A stretch of DNA of 64,000 nucleotides from Maritimibacter dapengensis (GTDB taxonomy: Bacteria; Pseudomonadota; Alphaproteobacteria; Rhodobacterales; Rhodobacteraceae), in NCBI RefSeq assembly GCF_019218265.1, contig NZ_JAHUZE010000005.1, forward strand, positions 1 to 64,000, written 5' to 3'. The notes under the pieces are model-generated. The model was not told where the DNA came from, did not search any database, and was given only the letters and a program-made list of their open reading frames with translations. Made by a program: the position numbers and the translations under genes. The number at the start of each line of letters is the position of its first letter. Within the stretch, counting starts at the first letter, position 1. Below are positions 1 to 8,035 of the stretch, in pieces.

Positions 1-113
1 GCGCCAAAGCTGTGTCAGCCACTGACGCAGCGCCCTGTGGATATATTGCAATTAAGGGTACAGAATCTGCCGAAAACGCTTCCAATCCGCAGAATCTGAT
101 TAATTAGGGTACA
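1..113. mobile_element. Putative transposon or IS terminus (partial)
   Basis: Two kinds of short direct repeat occur here about 50 bp apart: AATTAAGGGTACAG (50-63) with AATTAGGGTACAG (102-114), and CAGAATCTG at 61-69 and 90-98. Repeated blocks like these are typical of the multi-site ends of IS21- or Tn7-like transposons. The repeats stop exactly where homology to the truncated helicase gene begins, with an in-frame TAG at 105-107. No transposase is visible because the element would lie outside the window, so the family is unassigned. Confidence 0.4.
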
Positions 114-2999
114 GTGACAACCCGCGCCGATGATAATCCAGAGGCGTACGCCTATCGGCTCGGTTACTTCCTCGGCGACGGCACCGGCTGCGGCAAGGGC
201 CGCGAATGCGCCGGGCTCATCCTGGCGAACTGGCTCGCGGGTCGGCGCAAGGCGGTCTGGATCTCCAAATCCGCCACGCTCATCGAGGACGCAGTCCGCG
301 ACTGGACCGACCTCGGCGGCTCGCCCGCCGACATCCAGCCGCTCTCCAAATGGAAGCCTGACCAGCCTATCTCCATGGGCGATGGCATCCTTTTTGTGAC
401 CTACGCGACACTCCGGTCCGCAGGCAAATGCGGGATGACCCGGTTGAGCCAGGTTCTGGGCTGGATGGGCGACGGGTTCGACGGCGTGCTGGCTTTTGAT
501 GAGGCCCACGCCATGCAGAACGCCGCGGGGTCCGACGCGGGCAGGGGGGTCAAACCCTCCCAGCAGGGTCTCGCCGGGCTGCGTCTGCAGCTCGCCACGC
601 CCCGGGCGCGGGTCTTTTATGTCTCGGCGACCGGGGCCACCAGCGTGCAGAACCTGGCCTATGCCTCCCGCCTCGGACTCTGGGGTCAGGGTCCGGACTA
701 TCCCTTCCCGAGCCGGGAGAGCTTTGTCTCGGCAATGGAGGCCGGAGGCGTTGCCGCGATGGAAGTCGTGGCGCGCGACCTCAAAACGCTCGGATTCTAC
801 ACCGCGCGGGCGCTCAGCTTCGATGGTGTGGAATATGACGTGCTCGAACATGCGCTGACACCGGCGCAGATCGAGATCTATGACGCCTATGCCGGGGCAT
901 TCCGGACGATCCACCATAATCTCGAGGCGGCGCTGACCGCGACCGGGGTCAATGATGCCTCCGGTCAGACGAACGCCTCTGCCGCGAAGGCCTCGGCCAA
1001 ATCCCGCTTCGAGAGCACCAAGCAGCGCTTCTTCAACCACCTTCTGATGGGCATGAAAGCCCCGACCGTCATCCGTGCCATTGAAGATGATTTGGCCGAG
1101 GGATTTGCCTGCGTCATCCAGGTGGTCTCGACGGGCGAGAGCCTGTTGAAGCGACGGCTCGAGGCGATGGACCCCGAAGACGAGCTGGTCGAGGGGGCGT
1201 TGACGCCTCGGGATTATGTGCTCTCCTACCTCGAACAGGCCTTCCCGATCCATGCCCAGAAGATCGTGGAGATCGACGGGAACATGGTCGCGGAGCCGCT
1301 GCGGGATGCGAATGGCGCCCTGGTTGTCTCCCGCGAGGCCGAGGCCTTGCGCGATGAGGCAATGATAGAGCTGATGTCCCTGGCGCCGATCCCTTCGGCG
1401 CTGGACCAGATCCTCTGGGCCTTCGGGGATGAGGTCGTGGCCGAGGTGACAGGGCGCTCCATCCGCCCCCTGAAAGCCAGCGAAGGTGCCCTCTTCATCG
1501 AGAAGCGGTCCGCCAGCAGTAATTCTTCTGAAACCCGGGCCTTCATGGATGGCGAGAAGGACATCCTGATCTTCTCCGATGCCGGCGGGACGGGCCGGTC
1601 CTATCATGCCGCTCAAACGGCCAAGAACCAGAAACGGCGACGGCACTACCTGCTGGAGCCCGGTTGGCGGGCCGATGCCGCGATCCAGGGGCTCGGCCGC
1701 ACGCATCGTTCGGCTCAGGTCAGCGCGCCTTTCTTCCGGGTCTGCACCTCGGATGTGCACGGCGAGAAACGCTTCACCTCCACGATCGCCCGACGGCTTG
1801 ATCAGCTGGGCGCCCTCACCAAGGGCCAGCGCGAGACCGGCTCCCAGGGCATGTTCCGCGAGGAGGACAATCTCGAAAGCCCGATCGCAAGGGGTGCGCT
1901 GCGAGGCTATTACGCCGATCTCGCCGCCGGGCGCGCGGCGGCCATGAGCTACGAACAGTTCAGCGATTGGACAGCTCTTCGACTGATCGACCAGGACGGC
2001 GTGCTCCTGGAAGAGTTGCCGCCGATCCAGCGCTTCCTCAACCGTGTCCTGGCGCTGCCGATCCACATGCAGAATGCACTTTTTGTCGAGTTCATGAGCC
2101 GGATTGCCGATCAGACCGAGCGGGCGCGGGCTGCAGGCACACTCGATCTCGGCGTCGAGACATTGCGCGGCGAGAGGATCGAGCAGGTCTCGACCGAGGA
2201 TCTCTGGACCTGTCCGCGCTCCGGAGCGGTGACACGGATCATCGGACTGGAGGTGACGGACCCCGTCCATATCCTCTCCGCAGAAGAAGCTTTGGACCGG
2301 AACCCCGACAAGCTGCCAATGATCAACAGTGCCTCGGGACGTGCGGCGCTGATCTCCTCGCGTCCGATGCAGATGTATGACGAAGAGATCGTCACGCTCA
2401 TGCGCAAGGTGACCCGGCCAAGCGGGTCCACCTATGTCGAGGAAGGGAAGTTCCAGGCCTCCGCCTGGGAAGAGATCGAAAAGCCCGAGTTCCGCCGCCT
2501 CTGGGACGAGGAGGCCAACAGCCTGCCGAAGGTGACCACGACGAAGCTATACCTGCTGACCGGGCTGCTGTTGCCGATCTGGAAGGATATCCCCTCGGGC
2601 AACGAACGCATCTACCGCGTCACACCTGAGGCACAGACAGCGATGATCGGCCGGACCGTCAGCGAGGACGGCGCCGCGGCCCTGCGTGCGCGGTTCATGG
2701 TCGGCACCCCGAAAACCCCGCGGGACATGCTGACGGCCGCGCTCGGATCCACCGCGCCGGTCGATCTGGGACGCGGCCTCACGCTCACCCGCCGCCGGGT
2801 CGCGGGCGCGGCCCGTCTCGAGATCGACGGGGCCGACCGGGGCACGATCGACGGGTTGAAGGCCCTGGGGTGTTTCACCGAGATCATCGCCTTCCAGCTT
2901 CGGGTCTTCGTGCCCCACGGGGAGGGCGTCGATACCGCTGCGATCCTCGGCCGGATCGTGGCGGACGGATCAGCCTCCAGGGCTGATCGCGCCGCCTGA
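114..2999 (+). CDS. Strawberry notch-like helicase, N-terminally truncated
   Basis: 961-residue SF2-type ATPase of the strawberry notch family found on Rhodobacterales conjugative elements. The Walker A stretch GDGTGCGKGRE lies at residues 21-31 and the DEAH box (DEAHAM) near residue 130. The C-terminal part carries the GGTGRSYHA and QGLGRTHRSAQ signatures of the strawberry-notch helicase C domain. Full-length relatives are usually longer, often with an N-terminal methyltransferase-like domain. Here the reading frame is closed by a TAG at 105-107 and only about 20 residues precede Walker A. The GTG start at 114 is therefore probably incidental, and the gene looks 5'-truncated by the adjacent transposon-like end. 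A role in element maintenance or DNA handling is inferred; activity without the N-terminus is doubtful. Confidence 0.75.
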   Translation: MTTRADDNPEAYAYRLGYFLGDGTGCGKGRECAGLILANWLAGRRKAVWISKSATLIEDAVRDWTDLGGSPADIQPLSKWKPDQPISMGDGILFVTYATLRSAGKCGMTRLSQVLGWMGDGFDGVLAFDEAHAMQNAAGSDAGRGVKPSQQGLAGLRLQLATPRARVFYVSATGATSVQNLAYASRLGLWGQGPDYPFPSRESFVSAMEAGGVAAMEVVARDLKTLGFYTARALSFDGVEYDVLEHALTPAQIEIYDAYAGAFRTIHHNLEAALTATGVNDASGQTNASAAKASAKSRFESTKQRFFNHLLMGMKAPTVIRAIEDDLAEGFACVIQVVSTGESLLKRRLEAMDPEDELVEGALTPRDYVLSYLEQAFPIHAQKIVEIDGNMVAEPLRDANGALVVSREAEALRDEAMIELMSLAPIPSALDQILWAFGDEVVAEVTGRSIRPLKASEGALFIEKRSASSNSSETRAFMDGEKDILIFSDAGGTGRSYHAAQTAKNQKRRRHYLLEPGWRADAAIQGLGRTHRSAQVSAPFFRVCTSDVHGEKRFTSTIARRLDQLGALTKGQRETGSQGMFREEDNLESPIARGALRGYYADLAAGRAAAMSYEQFSDWTALRLIDQDGVLLEELPPIQRFLNRVLALPIHMQNALFVEFMSRIADQTERARAAGTLDLGVETLRGERIEQVSTEDLWTCPRSGAVTRIIGLEVTDPVHILSAEEALDRNPDKLPMINSASGRAALISSRPMQMYDEEIVTLMRKVTRPSGSTYVEEGKFQASAWEEIEKPEFRRLWDEEANSLPKVTTTKLYLLTGLLLPIWKDIPSGNERIYRVTPEAQTAMIGRTVSEDGAAALRARFMVGTPKTPRDMLTAALGSTAPVDLGRGLTLTRRRVAGAARLEIDGADRGTIDGLKALGCFTEIIAFQLRVFVPHGEGVDTAAILGRIVADGSASRADRAA

Positions 3000-3124
3000 A
3001 AGGAAAAGCGGGCCTTGGGTCGGGGGAACGCGGAAGGGTGCTTTGCCCCCTCGCGTTCCGCCGCCGTGGCGTGTCTCCAGACCCCTCGGCGCCTTCCCCA
3101 ATCCCAGACAAGAGGACGAGACCC
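3000..3124 (+). promoter_or_regulatory. Leader region with inverted repeat
   Basis: The gap ahead of the DUF6878 gene holds a pair of complementary arms, GGAACGCG and CGCGTTCC, about 20 bases apart (roughly 3025-3060). It could be a transcription stop for the helicase gene or an mRNA leader structure. No promoter consensus is obvious. Confidence 0.25.
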
Positions 3125-3511
3125 ATGACCAACTCCGAGACCACCTTTGCCGAGACGATGGCAAAGTGGCAGGCCGAGCGCGAAGCCGCCAACAAGGCCA
3201 CCCGAAACGAGCTGCTCCCGCAATTGCGAGGCCTCGGCATCACCGAGGTCACCGCCGAATACGAAGGCTACGGCGATTCCGGCAATATCGAAGACGTAAC
3301 GGTGCAGCCCGCAGGCATTGCGCTCCCTGACGAACTCTGCACGAAGGTTGGCGACTTCGCCTGGTCCGTCGCCTATCACCAGCATCCCGGCTTCGAGAAC
3401 AACGAGGGCGGCTACGGCACGCTGACCTGGGATGTCATCGCCGACAGCATCACCCTCGATCATGCCGACCGCTACGTTGAATGCTCCCACAGTTTCGATG
3501 AGGGCCTGTGA
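3125..3511 (+). CDS. DUF6878 family protein
   Basis: 128-residue soluble acidic protein starting MTNSETTFAETMAKW, with the central EYEGYGDSGNIEDV stretch typical of DUF6878 proteins. These are small proteins of unknown function on alphaproteobacterial plasmids and ICEs. There is no signal peptide or membrane segment. The ATG at 3125 is chosen because homology begins there; the longer upstream reading frame is not conserved. The next gene starts one base after this stop, so the two are almost certainly co-transcribed. Confidence 0.8.
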   Translation: MTNSETTFAETMAKWQAEREAANKATRNELLPQLRGLGITEVTAEYEGYGDSGNIEDVTVQPAGIALPDELCTKVGDFAWSVAYHQHPGFENNEGGYGTLTWDVIADSITLDHADRYVECSHSFDEGL

Positions 3512-3512
3512 C

Positions 3513-3953
3513 ATGGCCCATCCCCTCCATCATGCCGAAAGTTCCGCCCGGAAGTATGGCGGAACGCCATCCGACTATCAGGCCGTTCACGACTGGTTCG
3601 ATGCCTCAAAGGAGCATCTCGCCATCTTCACCCACCGTGCTCTGCGCCATCACACGCAAGGCATCTTCGAGGCCGAACGTGTCTTCGGGCTCTCCCTCAC
3701 CAACGGGGCGGGGCGCGAGATTCCCATCCGCTGGATCGGCGAGCAGCATGTCCGCGAAGACTGTCAGGGCCGCATTCCGAGCCTCGCCGACTGGCTCGGA
3801 CGGATCCAGCCCGAGCCCTGGATGGCCAACGGGCAGATCGACCGGCAAGCGCATGAGCCCGTCGGCGATCCGCGCACGAAATGGCTGGCCGAGGTGGCTG
3901 GGGGCAAGACGATCCTCGGCCTCAAGGACTGGATGGAGGCGAGGGGATCATGA
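3513..3953 (+). CDS. DUF6915 family protein
   Basis: 146-residue protein beginning MAHPLHHAESSARKYGG. The N-terminal His-rich segment, the HRALRHHTQGIFEAE block and the IRWIGEQHV motif are those of DUF6915, another plasmid/ICE-borne family of unknown function. It directly follows the DUF6878 gene and overlaps the start of the next open frame, which points to one operon of small accessory genes. No catalytic motif can be assigned. Confidence 0.8.
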   Translation: MAHPLHHAESSARKYGGTPSDYQAVHDWFDASKEHLAIFTHRALRHHTQGIFEAERVFGLSLTNGAGREIPIRWIGEQHVREDCQGRIPSLADWLGRIQPEPWMANGQIDRQAHEPVGDPRTKWLAEVAGGKTILGLKDWMEARGS

Positions 3954-4231
3954 TGCGCAACGTTCGCAGGTTCTACGATTGCAGCACCGCACATCTGCCT
4001 GAATAAACCGTCCAGGCTATCGAGAACGGGCTCTTTGCCAAATCGCCGAGCATGCAGAATGAGTATGGCTGGCTGTTCTCCGTCCCTGTAACCCTCGCCG
4101 ACATGCCGGAAGGCGTCGACTGCGACGCCTTCAAGGCGGTCATGGCGTTGGCGATGGATGCCGGGTGTGACTACGTCCTCTTCGATCGAGACGTCCCGCC
4201 AGCCCCCTATCTCGAGGTCTTCGACTGGTAG
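3950..4231 (+). pseudogene. DUF5983-like gene interrupted by an in-frame TAA
   Basis: Starting at ATG 3950 (overlapping the DUF6915 stop), the frame reads MMRNVRRFYDCSTAHLPE, then TAA at 4004-4006. It continues uninterrupted as TVQAIENGLFAKSP..., with GWLFSVPVTLADMPEG, to TAG at 4229-4231. The joined product of about 92 residues matches the DUF5983 pattern (RRFYDCSTAHLP near the start, a C-terminal LFDRD segment). A single substitution at codon 19 explains the break. Translation restart at an internal ATG is possible but would lose the conserved N-terminus. Confidence 0.75.
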
Positions 4232-4249
4232 GTCAATCGCGGTTGCACA

Positions 4250-4283
4250 GAGGCCCGATCCACGGATCGGGCCTCTCTTGTTT
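4250..4283 (+). terminator. Probable intrinsic terminator
   Basis: A perfect 12-bp inverted repeat, GAGGCCCGATCC (4250-4261) and GGATCGGGCCTC (4264-4275), is followed by TCTTGTTT. It lies 19 bases past the broken DUF5983 gene and probably ends the 3125-4231 transcript. Confidence 0.7.
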
Positions 4284-4312
4284 CCAACACCAATACTGAA
4301 ATGGAGATCCGG

Positions 4313-4591
4313 ATGAACGTCGCGGAGATAAAGCTCGCCGTGGATGCCGGCAAATCCGTCCACTGGGCGAATGAGGGGTATCGGGTGCATCGGGACGGCC
4401 TTGGCCAATACCTCATAACCTTTGTGCCGAACGGCAGCACGATCGGGTTGACCGACCGGAGCGGCCGTAGGCTGAACGGAGCCGAGGCCGACTTCTTCAT
4501 ATCGGAGCCGGGCCATGATGGCGCGACAGCGCAGGGGAGGGTGGTGCGCGGGGCGACGTCGGACACCTCGTCTACCGCCGGGCCGGGCTGA
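4313..4591 (+). CDS. Hypothetical protein of conjugative elements
   Basis: 92-residue protein (MNVAEIKLAVDAGKSVHWANEGYRV...), of a type seen with DUF6878/DUF5983 genes in Rhodobacterales mobile DNA. ATG 4313 is preferred over 4301 because a GGAG lies six bases upstream. The conserved-looking part ends near FFISEP; the last 25 or so residues are Gly/Arg/Thr-rich and may be non-native read-through. The IS110 element lies immediately downstream. Function unknown. Confidence 0.6.
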   Translation: MNVAEIKLAVDAGKSVHWANEGYRVHRDGLGQYLITFVPNGSTIGLTDRSGRRLNGAEADFFISEPGHDGATAQGRVVRGATSDTSSTAGPG

Positions 4592-5720
4592 CGGGCAGGA
4601 GAGAAAGGAAAGCATCTGTCTTGAAAATCAAGGCTGCGTTTCTGACCAGAGCCTGTTTTCGCTGAGAAGCGTGTTCGCGAGTATGAGGAGCTTTCGCATC
4701 ACGGCGGTGATTGCGACTTTGAAAGGTTTGCCCGCCTTCTTGAGGCGCTGATAGAAAGCGGCCATGTCCTTGTTCCAGCGGATCGCGACGACGGCAGCCA
4801 TATACATGACGTCTCTCACTGGTTTGCGTCCGCCGCCGATCTTACGTTTTCCGCGGAAGCTGCCTGAATCACGGTTCATGGGCGCGACACCGGAAAGAGA
4901 TGCGATCTGCTTGGCATTCGCGCCGCCCAGTTCGTTCAACTCGGATATCAGAGTTGCAGCAGTGGTCAGGCCGATGCCCGGTATTGATGTAAGGATTTCA
5001 TGCTTTCGCCTGATGCCATCGTCTTCTTGAATCAATTCGGCCAATAGCTGTTCGAGATCTTTGCAGTGACCCTGACACAGAGAAATGCGCGCCGCGATCT
5101 GCGCGATCACCAGGTCGTCCAGTGTCTGTGTTTGCTGCTGTTTCAGGATCTTCATTTCATCGACGATTTGCCTCCGAGCGACTGTAATCTCGGCAATTTT
5201 TGCTTGCAGTTTGGAAGGGGGTGTACTCGCCGGAGGTCGAAGCCTTTCACCATACTCAGCCAGGACTTGCGCATCGATCCTGTCGGTCTTGGCCAGGCGA
5301 CCTATTGACCTCGCGAAATTCCTGCTTCGAGCAGGGTTCGCGACAGCAGTCCTAACACCAGCCCCATGAAGCGTTTCATGCGCCATCCTGTGATAGCGTC
5401 CCGTCGCCTCGAGGACCACAAGATCGGCATCGTGATCTCGGCAGACGTTGACCAGTTCGACAGCGCCTCCAGCGTCATTCTTGAAGCTGTGATGATTGCC
5501 AGCCGGCGAAACATACACGTCCAGCTGATCCTTGCTGACGTCGACCCCAACGACAATGAATGGGGAGGTCGCCGTGGTGATGGTCTTCTTTTCTTGTATT
5601 CGGGACATCGGTGACTCCCCTTCATCTGTTCAGAACAGTTCCATCTTCGGAAGCCGACCATTCTCTCCTTCGGTACATCTCTACCTTAAGGCTTTCGGTC
5701 CGACTTCCGCAGGGATGGTT
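4592..5720 (-). mobile_element. IS110-family insertion sequence (boundaries approximate)
   Basis: The element consists of one transposase gene plus flanking non-coding DNA, inserted between the small hypothetical gene and the DUF736 gene. IS110 elements lack clear terminal inverted repeats and often make no target duplication, so the ends are estimates. The right estimate is set before sequence that resembles the normal DUF736 upstream region. The non-coding stretch 5609-5720, upstream of the transposase, is where this family can encode its guide (bridge) RNA. Confidence 0.6.
4628..5608 (-). CDS. IS110-family transposase (DEDD recombinase)
   Basis: 326-residue recombinase. The N-terminal RuvC-like DEDD domain shows GVDVSKDQLDVYV (first Asp) and VVLEATGRYHR (Glu), then KTDRIDAQVLAEYG (paired Asp). 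A coiled-coil-like segment follows. The C-terminal transposase_20 domain has LTSIPGIGLTTAATLISEL and the catalytic-Ser region ASLSGVAPMNRDSGSFRGK. The length is normal and no frameshift is seen, so the element is probably active. It runs opposite to the neighbouring + strand genes. Confidence 0.92.
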   Translation of the reverse strand: MSRIQEKKTITTATSPFIVVGVDVSKDQLDVYVSPAGNHHSFKNDAGGAVELVNVCRDHDADLVVLEATGRYHRMAHETLHGAGVRTAVANPARSRNFARSIGRLAKTDRIDAQVLAEYGERLRPPASTPPSKLQAKIAEITVARRQIVDEMKILKQQQTQTLDDLVIAQIAARISLCQGHCKDLEQLLAELIQEDDGIRRKHEILTSIPGIGLTTAATLISELNELGGANAKQIASLSGVAPMNRDSGSFRGKRKIGGGRKPVRDVMYMAAVVAIRWNKDMAAFYQRLKKAGKPFKVAITAVMRKLLILANTLLSENRLWSETQP

Positions 5721-5880
5721 AGCAATGCCGATCCCAGATTTCGACGTTCCGCGTGCGGGATCGTCGCGCAATCAAAGATACAAGAGGGCTTTGTGGTTTT
5801 GCGATCCCATGAGGGGTCGAAAAGCAATCCCGCGTGCTCTGGCCAAGTGCCGGGCAGCGGCAAACCCAAGGAGAAGACCT

Positions 5881-6609
5881 ATGTTCGCAGGAACCCTGAC
5901 CAAGAATGCCGAAACCGCAGCCACCGCCTATTCCGGCATGATCCATTCGACCCGGTTTGACATCGCCATCCAGCTCGAGACTCGGACGAAGATGTCCGAG
6001 CGAAGCCCGGACTATGATGTGACGGCGGTGAACAAGTCGGGCCGCAAGGTGCGCATCGGCACGGCCTGGAACGAGACCGGCAACACCACCGGTAACCATT
6101 ACATCTCGATGCAGATCGATGTCGGCCTCGGGCCCTTCCGGGTCAACGCCGTGCAGACCAAGGAAGCACGCGAAGCGATGACCGGTGAATTCGAGATCAT
6201 CCCGCTGGTCTCGAACGGTGCGATGAAGTCCGGTTCGATCTCGGGCGAGTTGACGGCGATGGATGCAGACAACGCCTTTGCCGGTTACATCGCCAACATG
6301 ATGTTTGACCTCGACTTCATGCTCATCGAGAACGAGTTCAAGACCGAGGAGACCCATCCCGACTACCGGATCGAGGTCAGCTCGCCCAAGGGCCACCCGA
6401 TCCGCGTCGGCTCGGCCTGGATGGCGAAGAGCAACCGGACCGGCAACGACTATGTCTCGCTCCTCATCAACACGCCCGATGGCGATCTGCGGGTGAACGC
6501 CGTGCAGAACGAGGAGCAGCGCGGCGGCCAGACCTTCTCGATCATTCCCTTCGTCGAGAGTGCAGGCCAGGACCGGTCGGACAACGCCGGGCTCGCCCTG
6601 GTCGGCTGA
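5881..6609 (+). CDS. DUF736 family protein, tandem-domain
   Basis: 242-residue protein made of two DUF736 units. Residues 35-100 read SPDYDVTAVNKSGRKVRIGTAW...GNHYISMQID, and residues 155-220 repeat the pattern (HPDYRIEVSSPKGHPIRVGSAW...GNDYVSLLIN). DUF736 proteins are abundant on alphaproteobacterial plasmids and ICEs and have no established function; most carry a single domain. AAGGAG lies just upstream of ATG 5881, which fixes the start; the longer frame begins inside the IS element. A strong terminator follows. Confidence 0.85.
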   Translation: MFAGTLTKNAETAATAYSGMIHSTRFDIAIQLETRTKMSERSPDYDVTAVNKSGRKVRIGTAWNETGNTTGNHYISMQIDVGLGPFRVNAVQTKEAREAMTGEFEIIPLVSNGAMKSGSISGELTAMDADNAFAGYIANMMFDLDFMLIENEFKTEETHPDYRIEVSSPKGHPIRVGSAWMAKSNRTGNDYVSLLINTPDGDLRVNAVQNEEQRGGQTFSIIPFVESAGQDRSDNAGLALVG

Positions 6610-6633
6610 CAGGCAGCGACTGCTACAGAACTG

Positions 6634-6660
6634 GCGCCCCGGGCAACCGGGGCGCTTTCG
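6634..6660 (+). terminator. Intrinsic terminator after DUF736 gene
   Basis: Perfect 9-bp stem GCGCCCCGG / CCGGGGCGC closed by a GCAA tetraloop, followed by TTTCG, 24 bases beyond the stop codon. Confidence 0.75.
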
Positions 6661-6824
6661 CCCGTGCAGGCCTGATCCTCCTCCCAAAACGGCCTGACGG
6701 GGTGGTGCCGGTCCTGTCTCCGACCGGCCCGCGCCTCCTGTCCCCAAGAGGCAGGTCCCGCGAGGGGAGCCGCAGTGACGCGGCTCCCCTCTTTTCGTAT
6801 CACCTCATCAGTAGGACTAGACGC

Positions 6825-7055
6825 ATGTTCAATCTCACCCATCCCAAGCTGGTCACGCTCGCCGAGGCCGAAGGCTACGCAGAGGTCGTGGACTTCCTGG
6901 AGGACTATGCGCAGGGCAGCATCGTGCCCGCGATCTGCATGGCACCCGATTGCGACCACACCGCCGATCTCGAACCCGACCAGCGCGCCGGCTTCTGCGA
7001 GGCCTGTGGCCGCCCCACCATGAAATCCGGCCTCGTCATCGCAGGCATGAACTGA
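6825..7055 (+). CDS. Small Cys-rich protein, possible zinc ribbon
   Basis: 76-residue protein MFNLTHPKLVTLAEAEG... . The second half has four cysteines and a histidine in the order C-x4-C-x-H...C-x2-C (CMAPDCDH and FCEACGRP), suggesting a zinc-binding ribbon. The first half is helical and acidic. It sits between the DUF736 and RadC genes, a common arrangement on rhodobacterial conjugative elements. No enzymatic motif; function unknown. The start is the first ATG with homologous-looking sequence. Confidence 0.7.
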   Translation: MFNLTHPKLVTLAEAEGYAEVVDFLEDYAQGSIVPAICMAPDCDHTADLEPDQRAGFCEACGRPTMKSGLVIAGMN

Positions 7056-7095
7056 GCGGCGCTGGCCGCGATCCTCTCAAAAGATTGGAAACGAC

Positions 7096-7602
7096 ATGAT
7101 ACAGCACGATCCCAAAAAGATCGCCGAACGAGGCGCATCCGGTTTCTCCGAAGCCGAGATCGCGACCATCGACGCCGCCCGCATCATCCTGCGCAGGCAT
7201 GCCCGCTCGACCTCCGCACTGCAGTCCTGGACCATGCTGACCGACTACCTGGCTCTGAACGCCGTTCATGAACGGGTCGAGGTGTTTCGGGTGCTGCTTC
7301 TGGACCGGAAGAACAGGCTGATCCGCGACAGGGTCATGACTCGCGGCAGCATCGATCACGTCCCGGTCTATGTCAGCGAGGTGCTCCGCGCCGCCCTCGT
7401 TCTCGATGCCTCTGCCCTCATCCTCTGCCACAACCACCCCTCCGGCGATCCGCATCCGAGCCAGACCGACATCGAGCTCACCCGCAAGATCGTGGAGGCC
7501 TGCAAGGTGATGGAGATCGTGGTCCACGATCACATCATCGTCGGCTTCGGGCGGGAGAAGAACGCCTTCAGCATGCGGGCGGCAGGGATGTTGTCGGATT
7601 AA
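7096..7602 (+). CDS. radC: RadC-like JAB domain protein
   Basis: 168-residue JAB/MPN-fold protein. The metal-binding signature HNHPSGDPHPSQTD (residues about 115-128) is complete, and the preceding FRVLLLDRKNRLIRDRVMTRGSIDHVPVY block is the RadC core. The N-terminal helix-hairpin-helix of chromosomal RadC is missing, as is usual for plasmid and ICE-borne copies. The role is uncertain (DNA processing or anti-restriction have been proposed for mobile-element copies). It starts 40 bases after the small Cys-rich gene and is likely co-transcribed. Confidence 0.88.
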   Translation: MIQHDPKKIAERGASGFSEAEIATIDAARIILRRHARSTSALQSWTMLTDYLALNAVHERVEVFRVLLLDRKNRLIRDRVMTRGSIDHVPVYVSEVLRAALVLDASALILCHNHPSGDPHPSQTDIELTRKIVEACKVMEIVVHDHIIVGFGREKNAFSMRAAGMLSD

Positions 7603-7645
7603 ATTCGCGCACTGAACGTCGCGCAGCTCCCTGGCAGTCGTATCG

Positions 7646-8035
7646 CTAGCAGTATCTCGCCCGCCTGATCCGCGACCGCGCCGCCGGCGTCTCCAGATGG
7701 GCATACCGACCTCCGGAATATCTCCGACAATCGAGCGCGTGACCGGCCGCGATCAGCGCGGCGCCTATGTCCTCACCATCGGCGTAACAAATGCCCACCC
7801 ATCGGTCATGGGTCCGCTCGCCGTTGAGCTCGCATTCTATCGAACGGCCATCGAGGTAGTTCACCATCCAGCGCCGGGCATCCCGGCCCGCCCGCGTTCG
7901 GAGCTCGGGAGCATCGACGCCATTCAGACGCACAGGTGTGCCGGAGACGACGATGGTGTCGGCGTCCCGGATCTGCACCTGCGCGATGGCTGGTGATGTC
8001 AGCAGGATCACGACGATCGGGATCAGATATTTCAA
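7646..8035 (-). CDS. Secreted thermonuclease-like protein (SNase fold)
   Basis: 129-residue protein with an N-terminal signal peptide (MKYLIPIVVILLTSPAIAQ, cleavage after AIA or AQ). An SNase domain follows: IRDADTIVVSGTPVRLNGVDAPEL carries the metal-binding Asp and first Arg, and ERTHDRWVGICYADGEDIG carries the region of the second Arg. It is convergent with radC. Exported nucleases of this size are common cargo of alphaproteobacterial plasmids and may act on periplasmic or environmental DNA/RNA; that role is inferred. Confidence 0.85.
   Translation of the reverse strand: MKYLIPIVVILLTSPAIAQVQIRDADTIVVSGTPVRLNGVDAPELRTRAGRDARRWMVNYLDGRSIECELNGERTHDRWVGICYADGEDIGAALIAAGHALDCRRYSGGRYAHLETPAARSRIRRARYC

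Noticed and set aside
15-2270. 751-codon open frame on the - strand opposite the helicase gene
   Set aside because: Antisense shadow in GC-rich DNA; the translation has no recognisable domain, while the + strand frame carries clear helicase motifs.
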